A stretch of DNA of 13,849 bases from CAYHKY01 sp964357355. Its GTDB lineage: Bacteria > Patescibacteriota > Microgenomatia > UBA10105. The DNA lies in assembly GCA_964357355.1 (NCBI GenBank), contig CAYHKY010000037.1, forward strand, positions 1-13,849. The letters are read 5' to 3'. How positions within the stretch are numbered: position 1 is the stretch's first letter; every line of letters begins with the position of its first letter. Of the stretch, positions 1 to 7,169 are shown in pieces. The notes below the pieces were generated by a model, which worked only from the letters and a program-made list of their open reading frames with translations, was not told where the DNA came from and did not search any database. Both the position numbers and the translations under genes were made by a program.

Positions 1-198
1 GTAATCACCGAACCCTGCAATTGTGAGTGGCAGAAAATTACCAAACTGGTCCTTACCGGTTTTGAGTATTGAATAAGCTTCATATCCGTAAAGAGCTTCG
101 TCACTGTAAAACCCTTCAGGAATGCGACCTATTTGCCAAAGACGTAAAAATGTTCCCAGAAACAAAATTCCCGTAAATAAAATCATTTTAACCGTCAT
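1..198 (-). CDS. PMT/ArnT-like GT-C glycosyltransferase, N-terminal part only
   Basis: Only the first 66 codons of this gene are present; the rest lies beyond the left edge. The protein starts MTVKMILFTGILFLG, a first membrane helix, and runs into the first external loop. That loop contains FYSDEALYGYEAYSILKTG, KDQFGNFLPLT and a following FGDY. These match the catalytic loop of the full-length paralogues in this window, where the Asp-Glu pair (here residues 38-39) is the expected catalytic acid motif of PMT/ArnT-type enzymes. Such enzymes move a sugar from a polyprenyl-phosphate donor to a protein or lipid on the outer face of the membrane. It is the last visible member of the minus-strand array, 50 bp after its neighbour. 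The start is fixed by a good AAGGAG six bases upstream. Family is clear; the sugar and acceptor are unknown. Confidence 0.88.
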   Translation of the reverse strand, partial: MTVKMILFTGILFLGTFLRLWQIGRIPEGFYSDEALYGYEAYSILKTGKDQFGNFLPLTIAGFGDY

Positions 199-204
199 TT
201 TCAA

Positions 205-210
205 CTCCTT
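205..210 (-). promoter_or_regulatory. Shine-Dalgarno site for the GT-C gene starting at 198
   Basis: The minus strand reads AAGGAG, six bases before the ATG at 198-196. It is the best ribosome binding site in the glycosyltransferase array and fixes the start of the partial gene. It shows that this genome uses ordinary SD-led initiation for at least some genes. Confidence 0.75.
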
Positions 211-248
211 AGTTTTTTTAACAAATGTGGACTTTAAATCAGAGTTAA

Positions 249-2003
249 TTAATATCTTTTTGCTGCCGACGTGCTTATTCGAGTTTCAATGAAATATAAA
301 AGCGGACTGCTATCGGGTAACCTTATTGTGTCAACAATCCGGCTGGTCACAATATCACCAATTTCGACCGACTTTGCCAATTCCCCGTGAGTAGCAAGTT
401 TCATAATTTCATCGGGTGTGATCAATATTGCACTTTGTGTCGCACCACTCGGAACGCTTTCTGCCCAATCTACATACAACCTATTCGGAATTAAAAGCTC
501 GTCAGTCCAATTTAATTTTTCGTAAGCTATACCATCAAACTCTCTCACGTGTTCAAAACCCTCGACCGTGGCAGGATAACGGATCAACTGCTGCTGTACA
601 TTTTGTGGAGCAGATTTGTTGTAAAATGCGTAATAAATATAAGGTGAATAATCAGGTCGAGAAACAATCACTTTTACGTAGTTATTTTTCAAACGCGCAA
701 GTTTTTCAGACATTTCTTTGTAAGGAAAACCCCATGAACTGAAGCGTTTGAAAGGAAAAGTCACAAAATACCTGCCTAAAAATATAGAAAAACTCACCGC
801 ATAGACAAGTATTAAGACACTGATAAATATCCGTCTCTGCCAAAGTCGGTGAAATATTTGCAAGGAATTAACCATACCATAAGCAATCACGATTTGAATT
901 GCCGGCAACATGGAGACACTTCTGGCTGAGTGGGGAGCATCTTTGGTTAACGATGCGCCAAGCGGAGAAATAAGTATCCACCATAGTAGAAACCGTGCAG
1001 ATTTTTCTTTGTGCAAAAAAAGATAGAATAAACCCAGCAACAGAAAAGGCAACTCAATAAGATAAAGATTTCCAAAATCCGGAATATTATGCTGCAAATT
1101 AGTACCGCCCTGGATAGCCAGAAATTCAGGAGAAAAAGTTCGGATGTAGTTAAATGCAACTTGCTCTGCAAGAAAAACGGCTTTGTTATTTAATAATTTT
1201 CCCAACGTTTTTTGGGTAAATATTTGCCGGTTCTTATCTATGTTTACGTGAATTAGAGATATATCATTGATAATAAGCAGACCCGATAATTTCGTACTGT
1301 CGGCGGTTCTCAATGTAACTCCGAACACAAAAAGCGAAATTAGTACAAATACTCCAACCAGTATCCACTGGGTTCCCCGCGAAAAATCTTTTCGTATATA
1401 CCAAATCGTTGCTCCAAAAAATAGCGGCGTAAAGACGTGATTTCCGTGGTAAGTCAGTAGCGTAAGTGAAATGATAAACACTCCCAATATCTGCAGAAAC
1501 TTTTGGGTTGATTTAACCAGTAGCAACCAAAGTCCCAAACTTATCATACAAACGGCGAGATTCGCCTCGCTGCTTACACGTGAAAAAAATATATGCCAAG
1601 GAGAGATGGCCAGAATAGCAGCTGCCAACAATGCCACGTCCAGACGATCGATTAATTTTTTGACCAACAAATATGTAAGCAGCACCGTCAACGTCCCAAA
1701 TAACGCTGAAGGAAAGCGCACTGCGGTTTCGGTAAGACCGAATATAGAAATAAAGGGTATGGCAACATAGGCATATACCGGTAATTTCCAGTCACCAAAT
1801 GATTTAAGCGATAGCGGAAATAGCACACCGTATTCATCCCGACCGGTTTTTAGGATCGAATAGGCAGTGTAGCCAAGACTTGCTTCATCGCGATTTAATC
1901 CAGGTGGCACATTTGAAATTGCAACTATTCGGAGTCCAAATGCAAAAACCACTATAACAAATAACAATAATTGGGATTTATAAGAACTTTTCATATGTTC
2001 CAT
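249..2003 (-). CDS. PMT/ArnT-like GT-C glycosyltransferase
   Basis: A 584-residue integral membrane protein, normal in length for ArnT/PMT_2-type GT-C enzymes. After the first helix comes the external catalytic loop with NVPPGLNRDEASLGYTAYS (Asp39-Glu40), then TGRDEYG and SFGDWKLP, which carries a second acidic site. Further on is SPWHIFFSRVSSE, shared by all paralogues, followed by many hydrophobic segments. The last 130 residues or so are a hydrophilic tail with GFEHVREFDG, also seen in the next gene upstream. It should transfer a lipid-linked sugar on the outer membrane face; donor and acceptor are unknown. An open frame continues upstream to 2099 but would run deep into the previous gene. 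I chose the ATG at 2003, 7 bp after that gene's stop; the ATG at 1994 is also possible. Neither has a strong SD, so translation may be coupled to the upstream gene. Confidence 0.88.
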   Translation of the reverse strand: MEHMKSSYKSQLLLFVIVVFAFGLRIVAISNVPPGLNRDEASLGYTAYSILKTGRDEYGVLFPLSLKSFGDWKLPVYAYVAIPFISIFGLTETAVRFPSALFGTLTVLLTYLLVKKLIDRLDVALLAAAILAISPWHIFFSRVSSEANLAVCMISLGLWLLLVKSTQKFLQILGVFIISLTLLTYHGNHVFTPLFFGATIWYIRKDFSRGTQWILVGVFVLISLFVFGVTLRTADSTKLSGLLIINDISLIHVNIDKNRQIFTQKTLGKLLNNKAVFLAEQVAFNYIRTFSPEFLAIQGGTNLQHNIPDFGNLYLIELPFLLLGLFYLFLHKEKSARFLLWWILISPLGASLTKDAPHSARSVSMLPAIQIVIAYGMVNSLQIFHRLWQRRIFISVLILVYAVSFSIFLGRYFVTFPFKRFSSWGFPYKEMSEKLARLKNNYVKVIVSRPDYSPYIYYAFYNKSAPQNVQQQLIRYPATVEGFEHVREFDGIAYEKLNWTDELLIPNRLYVDWAESVPSGATQSAILITPDEIMKLATHGELAKSVEIGDIVTSRIVDTIRLPDSSPLLYFIETRISTSAAKRY

Positions 2004-2010
2004 AATGATT

Positions 2011-3699
2011 TTATAGAATTTCAAAAAGTTTAAAGGCAACTTTACCGTTTGGATATCTGATATTTCCCACACCACGTATATGTTCACCGGTTGGATCATC
2101 TTCGTGCTCGGTTAGCACAAGTAGTGTTTGTGGCAGAAGTGTCTCTCCGTCCGACTTCCAAGAAAAATAGCGGGGAAATTCGTATTTACCAAAAGCTGTG
2201 ACGTGTTCAAATCCATATTCGTCATCATTTAAATCCCGGCGAATTTCTTTTTGTACACGATTCGGATCAATTTGATTGTAAAACAACAAAAATACATAGG
2301 GGACACTCGCGCGGCCCGAAATATAAATTGTATCGTAACGATTATCATGATCTTTTGCAAAACTGATCAACTCCTTATATCCATAATGCCACCAGTGGGC
2401 ATGCTCTTTTGGTAAAACCAAAGCGTAATTAAATACAAAATAACTGAAACTCAAACCATAAATTATCAGCAAAGTTAATAAGAATAATGCCCTTTTATTG
2501 ATAAAATTGTAGAGTGAGACTATGCCAATAGCACTAAGCATCATTAAAGGAAGAGAAAGAGTAAAAGTCCTGTTTTGAGACGGGGTCACATAGGTCAATG
2601 CTGCAGGTAATATTGAAATACTAATAAATATTATTATGAACAACAGCAATTTTGATTGGTGACGTATCAAATGAATAAGACCCAGACAGATGAAAATTCC
2701 GTCAACCCAATACACCATACCCATACCGGGTATTTGAAACGGAGGATGAGTGTCACCCGTTAAAAACAAAAATCTGCCGTCCAGATGTACAAAAAAACGC
2801 TTTACGATATCAATCGTATAGTGATAGGGTTTATTGTGAAAAAATTGGGCAAGTGAAGTTGGCATTCCGACTCCGTCCTGAGCAATCAAATCCCACACAG
2901 TAAGCGTAACTCCTTTGTCATAAAAAATACTGACTGTTTTGGCACGTCCAAAAATCACGTTTGGTTGAGAAAGAAAACCTAATCCTAACGGTAAAAGTAA
3001 AAACACACCCAAAAGAATTGCTTCTGTAAAAACGTGTTTTTTCTGAAATAAGGATTTTTTAAATAAGATCAGTAGTGAAAAAAATAACAAAGGAATTATC
3101 AAACGCATGCCGTAATAAGAATATATAGCCAGCGAAAAACATAAGCTACAAATGAATAAATAGTGTGAATGTTTGAGTCCTTTCAAAAAACTCCAAAGAC
3201 CGCCGGCGGTAAAAAATAACGCAACTGCTACCAACATGGCTGATCTGCTTTGTACTATTTGCCAGGGTGAAATAGCTAACAACGATGCGGTCACTAATGC
3301 AATATTTTCCCGGGTTTTAAGTGGACCAGATTTATATTCGTATTTATCCAACAATTCCTTTACCACAAAAAAAGTTAGAAACACAGTCAGTGTTCCCAAA
3401 AGAGCTGATGGCAAGCGGACACCCAACGGGGTCAATCCAAAAATTGCAATCGTTGGAATCATTAAATATGTTGGAAGCGGCGGTTTCCAATCCCCAAATG
3501 AACGGATGGAAACGGGCAACCACGTGCCAAATTCATCCCGTCCGGTTTTCAAAATCGAATAAGCATTGTATCCTTGGGATACTTCATCGGAATAAAGTGC
3601 AGGCGGATATTGGTCAAGTCCGTAAATCCTCAAAATCGCTGCCAATATTGTTATACAATATAAATAAATATGTTCCCGACTAAAAATTTCTTTCTGCAT
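2011..3699 (-). CDS. PMT/ArnT-like GT-C glycosyltransferase
   Basis: A 562-residue multi-pass membrane protein of the same family as its neighbours. The first external loop carries YPPALYSDEVSQGYNAYS (Asp38-Glu39), TGRDEFG and SFGDWKPP. The family motif SPWQIVQSR follows. The central part has several long hydrophobic helices. The C-terminal hydrophilic domain has YGFEHVTAFGKYEF, matching the tail of the gene at 249-2003 rather than those at 4585 and 7170, so these two form a subgroup. The role is inferred as transfer of a polyprenyl-phosphate sugar outside the cytoplasmic membrane. The ATG at 3699 is preferred because GGAG lies nine bases before it. A longer frame to 3777 has an atypical N-terminus and would overlap the previous gene by nearly 100 bp. 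With the chosen start the overlap is 20 bp, which implies co-transcription. Confidence 0.88.
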   Translation of the reverse strand: MQKEIFSREHIYLYCITILAAILRIYGLDQYPPALYSDEVSQGYNAYSILKTGRDEFGTWLPVSIRSFGDWKPPLPTYLMIPTIAIFGLTPLGVRLPSALLGTLTVFLTFFVVKELLDKYEYKSGPLKTRENIALVTASLLAISPWQIVQSRSAMLVAVALFFTAGGLWSFLKGLKHSHYLFICSLCFSLAIYSYYGMRLIIPLLFFSLLILFKKSLFQKKHVFTEAILLGVFLLLPLGLGFLSQPNVIFGRAKTVSIFYDKGVTLTVWDLIAQDGVGMPTSLAQFFHNKPYHYTIDIVKRFFVHLDGRFLFLTGDTHPPFQIPGMGMVYWVDGIFICLGLIHLIRHQSKLLLFIIIFISISILPAALTYVTPSQNRTFTLSLPLMMLSAIGIVSLYNFINKRALFLLTLLIIYGLSFSYFVFNYALVLPKEHAHWWHYGYKELISFAKDHDNRYDTIYISGRASVPYVFLLFYNQIDPNRVQKEIRRDLNDDEYGFEHVTAFGKYEFPRYFSWKSDGETLLPQTLLVLTEHEDDPTGEHIRGVGNIRYPNGKVAFKLFEIL

Positions 3700-4579
3700 A
3701 AGGGATTTCTCCACTAATTCGTCCTGAATAATGAACGGTGTAAAGATGAAAAAAAAGCAGGTGTTCGTATAAAACAACCGCGAAATACAAAACTGCCATT
3801 ACTTTGAACCAAATTCCTACATTCTTATAGATTTTAAAAGTTTCACTTATCCCTACCGATAAAAAGTAAGCTAAATAGGGTGTAATTAGGAAAAATTCCC
3901 TCCCTTCCGGAAATTTTGGATTTGCCGCTGCAACTAATAAAATAAAAATGGCGGGAATAAGTAATAAAGTCGATCGCCCCGACCAATGTTTTATTGATGA
4001 ATATACTCCATAGAAAAAAAGCGGCAACGTTGCGGGGAGTAAAACGCCCAAAATCCGTAACCCGCCCGACCAAAAAGTATCGTTTTTAAAAAAAATGAAT
4101 TCGATGGAAATCAGTTTAAAAACATTTTGCATATAAAATGTAAGCGGTGGCAATTTAAATATACTGTGAAATAACCAAAATGATGGATAAACGAGGTAGA
4201 AAATCAACAACGCCCCACACAAAGTCAACGCTATAAATATTTTATTTTTGACATGAAGCAAAATTACCAGCATAACCAGCAATACGACAAGTCCCAACAT
4301 TACCTCAGATTGAACTCGACTTTGTTCAATGTGCCAGGGGTTAAGAGTTAATACCAACCCAGATATCAATGTTAATAATTTGTTCCTTGTCAGTCTACCA
4401 ACGACTATCATGAAAAGTACTATTGATCCGATTCCGGCAATGGCTGATGGCATTCTAAGTCCGAGCGACTCCGGACCTCCGGGTGGATATGTTTCTAAAA
4501 ATGACAAACGTATTATTGCTGATAAAAACAGTATCCCCGTCAGAGGAATCAAGGTATTTTTTAGTAGACGTATTGTCAT
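3680..4579 (-). CDS. Shortened GT-C paralogue lacking the catalytic loop; possible pseudogene
   Basis: A 299-residue membrane protein clearly related to its neighbours but about half their size. It keeps the first helix, YPP, the RMPSAIAG segment, NPWHIEQSRVQSE (residues 80-92), an NDTFW segment and the end-of-membrane motif HLYTVHYSGR. The roughly 50 residues that hold the catalytic Asp-Glu and the YSILKTG and FGDWK motifs are gone: YPP at 31-33 is followed almost directly by GLRMPSA at 40-46. Central loops are also shorter. The soluble C-terminal domain is missing, ending at PYAERNF where relatives continue for 100 residues or more. The frame is nonetheless intact. It cannot be a normal glycosyltransferase. 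It may be a decaying copy that lost segments in frame, or an accessory subunit. The ATG at 4579 lies 5 bp after the upstream stop; a TTG at 4603 is less likely. Confidence 0.75.
   Translation of the reverse strand: MTIRLLKNTLIPLTGILFLSAIIRLSFLETYPPGGPESLGLRMPSAIAGIGSIVLFMIVVGRLTRNKLLTLISGLVLTLNPWHIEQSRVQSEVMLGLVVLLVMLVILLHVKNKIFIALTLCGALLIFYLVYPSFWLFHSIFKLPPLTFYMQNVFKLISIEFIFFKNDTFWSGGLRILGVLLPATLPLFFYGVYSSIKHWSGRSTLLLIPAIFILLVAAANPKFPEGREFFLITPYLAYFLSVGISETFKIYKNVGIWFKVMAVLYFAVVLYEHLLFFHLYTVHYSGRISGEIPYAERNF
3709..3712 (-). promoter_or_regulatory. Shine-Dalgarno site deciding the start at 3699
   Basis: GGAG on the minus strand (context GTGGAGAAA) lies nine bases upstream of the ATG at 3699. 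It supports that codon over the longer reading that begins at 3777. The site is inside the end of the preceding gene. Confidence 0.5.
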
Positions 4580-4584
4580 ACCAT

Positions 4585-6213
4585 TTAACCACTGACTATC
4601 CAAATTGCTTCTTTACCGTTGAGAAAGTAAATCTTTTTCAGTACTGGGGTCTCGGGAGGAAAATCCAGAGGTCTGCCGATAAAAAGAGTAGATCCGTCTT
4701 TTTCATTTCTAAAATCAAACGATCGAAAATGATATTTGTCAAATTTATTTTGTTCAACCGCCCATCCGCCGGATACAGTTCCGCCTTCATTAAGATATTT
4801 TACCGGGTCATACCTAAGATAATAGAGGAAAAAGGCATAAACATGCCTCAGACTCGTTGAGACGATTACTTGATTGTAGTCTGCTTTAATCGACTCAGCA
4901 AAAAGAGCCGCGTCCTTACGTCCGTATTCCCAATATTCTGAAGTATCTTTAGCATAGTGAACGAAGTATTGGTGAAGAAAAAAGGAAACATTAAGAGCAT
5001 AAATAACACTAACACTAATAAGGATTAAATGTTTAAATGAGGTATTTCTAATTTTCGATAACCTGATGATCGCCAGAGCCACAAAGATTTGAAAGGTTGG
5101 TAAAAATATTGCGGTGCGTAAAGCATGCGGAACATCCCTGGTAACTGCTGCAGGTATAGGCACTAACAAAAACCAACTTAACAGTAATATTGCCGCTCGC
5201 CTGTTTTTTAACTGAAACAGCCAATATAATCCAATAAATATGAAAGGTAAATCCGCAAAATATAGAATCCCCATTTCACTTACGTGGTGCCTTGGCGTAT
5301 CATTCGTAAATAGCCAAAAGTTTGGATCGTAGTGAGCCAAGTAATTACGTAACAACCGGAGGGCGAAAAATGTTTTCTCCGAATGGAACAACCTGCCAAT
5401 AAAGGACATATTCTGCTGGGTGTCATCAGTACGCCAATTTGCATAATTTTGTTTACTTTCGTAAATATCCAAAGGTACCGCCTCGGTAAAAATACTCGTC
5501 CCTGAAAATCGCATTTGTCCTTCGACGGAAGTAAGTATGGGAATAAGCCTGAGAGAAAATAATCCGGCAATTAGTGCCGCTATCAACACGAATCTTTTTT
5601 GGGTAAGTAATTCCTTATAATAGAGAAAGATCAAAATGATAGACAGTAACGGCACGAAAACCCGCGCGTTGTGATAGAGATAAAGATTTAAGCCCAGTAA
5701 CACAGATGACAGAATCAGGAATGGCCCGTATTTCAATCCGCGAAAAAATGCCCAAACTCCCCCCGTTGTGAAAAATATAGTGCTATTCGTTTCCAACGCT
5801 AAACGCGAAAAGTTCACGTGCCACGGTGAAACCGCCAAAAATAAAGCTGCCATAAGTGCGACAGGGTGACTGCGTATTAATTCATACGTTAATAAATACG
5901 TACTCACTACAGCCAAAATACCTAAGAGTGCTGCAGGAAACCGAACCGCAAAATCATTCCAACCAAATACCCAAATAGAAGCAGAAGTCATATACGTGTA
6001 AAGCGGAGGTTTATAGTCATCGAGAGACCTCATCGTCAGAGGTAGAAAATTTCCGTACTGATCTTTTCCGGTTTTTAATATCGAGTAAGCGTCAAATCCG
6101 GTTGCAACTTCATCCCATTCTAGGGCCGGGGGCAAGCTGTCTAAATGATAAAGACGTAAGTAAGCAGCAACCAAAGTGATCGTAAGCAGCAAAAATCCGA
6201 TTTTTATGTTCAT
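4585..6213 (-). CDS. PMT/ArnT-like GT-C glycosyltransferase
   Basis: A 542-residue multi-pass membrane protein. The catalytic external loop has LPPALEWDEVATGFDAYS (Asp34-Glu35), TGKDQYGNFLPLT and SLDDYKPP. SPWHVNFSR follows at residues 129-137, then repeated hydrophobic helices. NFWLFTNDTPRHHVSEMG is a periplasmic-side loop seen in the family. The hydrophilic tail contains RYDPVKYLNEGGTVSGG and NKFDKYHF, which closely resemble the tail of the + strand gene at 7170-8816. These two are therefore sister paralogues on either side of the GT2 gene. The start is well supported: ATG at 6213 overlaps the GT2 stop as ATGA, the classic arrangement for translational coupling. The expected role is transfer of a sugar from a polyprenyl-phosphate carrier on the outer membrane face. 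Substrate is unknown. Confidence 0.92.
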   Translation of the reverse strand: MNIKIGFLLLTITLVAAYLRLYHLDSLPPALEWDEVATGFDAYSILKTGKDQYGNFLPLTMRSLDDYKPPLYTYMTSASIWVFGWNDFAVRFPAALLGILAVVSTYLLTYELIRSHPVALMAALFLAVSPWHVNFSRLALETNSTIFFTTGGVWAFFRGLKYGPFLILSSVLLGLNLYLYHNARVFVPLLSIILIFLYYKELLTQKRFVLIAALIAGLFSLRLIPILTSVEGQMRFSGTSIFTEAVPLDIYESKQNYANWRTDDTQQNMSFIGRLFHSEKTFFALRLLRNYLAHYDPNFWLFTNDTPRHHVSEMGILYFADLPFIFIGLYWLFQLKNRRAAILLLSWFLLVPIPAAVTRDVPHALRTAIFLPTFQIFVALAIIRLSKIRNTSFKHLILISVSVIYALNVSFFLHQYFVHYAKDTSEYWEYGRKDAALFAESIKADYNQVIVSTSLRHVYAFFLYYLRYDPVKYLNEGGTVSGGWAVEQNKFDKYHFRSFDFRNEKDGSTLFIGRPLDFPPETPVLKKIYFLNGKEAIWIVSG

Positions 6214-7136
6214 TTAGTGATCGGCTCATCCCGATAAGGCGCCAGCACTTCTAAGTCACTTCTTTTGAATAAGTGACGATGCAAATGTCGCTGCCATATT
6301 ATTTGCTGCAGAAGAAATGAAGCTGATACAAACCCTTTCCAAAAAGCTATGTCCCCACTAAAAAGAGCAGCTAATAAATGATATGGCAACCAGATTAAAT
6401 GATTCAATAAGTAACGGCTGTCAGTAATATTCTTCCACACAAAAATGAATTGGTTACGGTAGGCTATTTGCTTAATTTCCTGCTGACTGAAATGAGTCAA
6501 GATACTTCCCTGGCTATGAAAATGTTCAACCTGACTATTGGGTTCAAAAACTAATTTATACCCCGCTTTCTGCGCCCGATACGACAAATCAATATCCTCC
6601 CAATAAAATGGATTAAACAGTTCATCCATCCCCCCTAACGACTCCAACATGGATTTGCGCATTGCAGCGCTTCCGCCGGTAACCCAAAGCGTTGTATGTT
6701 TATCAATTTCCCCGCGTGCATGCACGAGAAACCCCCCCAAAAACTTTCCTATTCCCCTGCCCCGATAAACAGTTTTTCCTTGTTCTACGCTTTTCTCAAT
6801 ACATCCGACTGCAAACACATTAGGCTCACGAAAATGTGCCAGTAAAGGTGATAAAAAATCCTGCCGCGGCACGACGTCAGTATTCAAAAGTACTACAATC
6901 TCCCCCGTTGCCGCCTTTACCCCTAAATTTATGCAGGTTGCAAAACCGCTATTGGTAACTTTTTCAATTAGTGTAACCCACGGATATTTGCTTTTTATAA
7001 ACTCCTGGCTTCCGTCAGTTGAAGCATCGTCTACGATGATTATTTGTGATTTGCCTACAGCAGAAATAAGCCGGGGTAAATTTTGTTCCAATAATATCTT
7101 CCCGTTGAAATTGGGTATAATGACGCTTACTGTCAT
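6210..7136 (-). CDS. GT2 family glycosyltransferase (rhamnosyltransferase-like)
   Basis: A 308-residue cytoplasmic or membrane-associated enzyme that should transfer a sugar from a nucleotide-sugar donor. The GT-A fold is visible: VSVIIPNFNG at the N-terminus, IIIVDDASTDGS (Asp36-Asp37), SGFATCINLG, LLNTDV as the DxD metal-binding site (Asp87), GGSAAMRK, and YWEDIDLSYRAQKAGYK (178-194) with the ED motif that supplies the catalytic base. This matches the COG1216-type rhamnosyltransferase and O-antigen group. A hydrophobic stretch near residues 245-275 may attach it to the membrane. It is the first gene of the minus-strand array and overlaps the next by ATGA. The start lacks an SD but has a -10-like box six bases upstream. 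The gene contains runs of seven and six G on the coding strand. The exact sugar cannot be told. Confidence 0.92.
   Translation of the reverse strand: MTVSVIIPNFNGKILLEQNLPRLISAVGKSQIIIVDDASTDGSQEFIKSKYPWVTLIEKVTNSGFATCINLGVKAATGEIVVLLNTDVVPRQDFLSPLLAHFREPNVFAVGCIEKSVEQGKTVYRGRGIGKFLGGFLVHARGEIDKHTTLWVTGGSAAMRKSMLESLGGMDELFNPFYWEDIDLSYRAQKAGYKLVFEPNSQVEHFHSQGSILTHFSQQEIKQIAYRNQFIFVWKNITDSRYLLNHLIWLPYHLLAALFSGDIAFWKGFVSASFLLQQIIWQRHLHRHLFKRSDLEVLAPYRDEPITK
7116..7121 (+). promoter_or_regulatory. Candidate -10 box for the + strand GT-C gene
   Basis: A perfect TATAAT lies inside the start of the divergent GT2 gene, 48 bases before the ATG at 7170. No matching -35 was found at normal spacing. An alternative is TTGGGT at 7111 with CATAAA at 7134. 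The 33-bp gap between the two genes forces any + promoter of this kind to overlap GT2 coding sequence. Confidence 0.25.
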
Positions 7137-7142
7137 AAATGA

Positions 7143-7151
7143 AGCATATCA
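7143..7151 (-). promoter_or_regulatory. Candidate extended -10 promoter for the GT2-led operon
   Basis: The minus strand reads TGATATGCT: a TG extension plus a TATGCT box (7148-7143, 4 of 6 matches to TATAAT). It ends six bases before the GT2 ATG at 7136. No good -35 box is seen. If used, transcription would begin at or next to the ATG, giving a leaderless mRNA, which fits the lack of an SD. It is a weak match on its own. Confidence 0.35.
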
Positions 7152-7169
7152 AAAAAGAACAGACATTTC

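Noticed and set aside
947..1171. Small open frames inside the glycosyltransferase genes on either strand
   Set aside because: They are out-of-frame shadows of well-supported genes, with no family motif or ribosome site of their own.
2004..2099. N-terminal extension of the GT-C gene at 249-2003
   Set aside because: It would overlap the preceding gene by nearly 90 bp and adds a sequence absent from all paralogues.
3700..3777. N-terminal extension of the GT-C gene at 2011-3699
   Set aside because: The extra residues match no paralogue, whereas an SD lies before the ATG at 3699.
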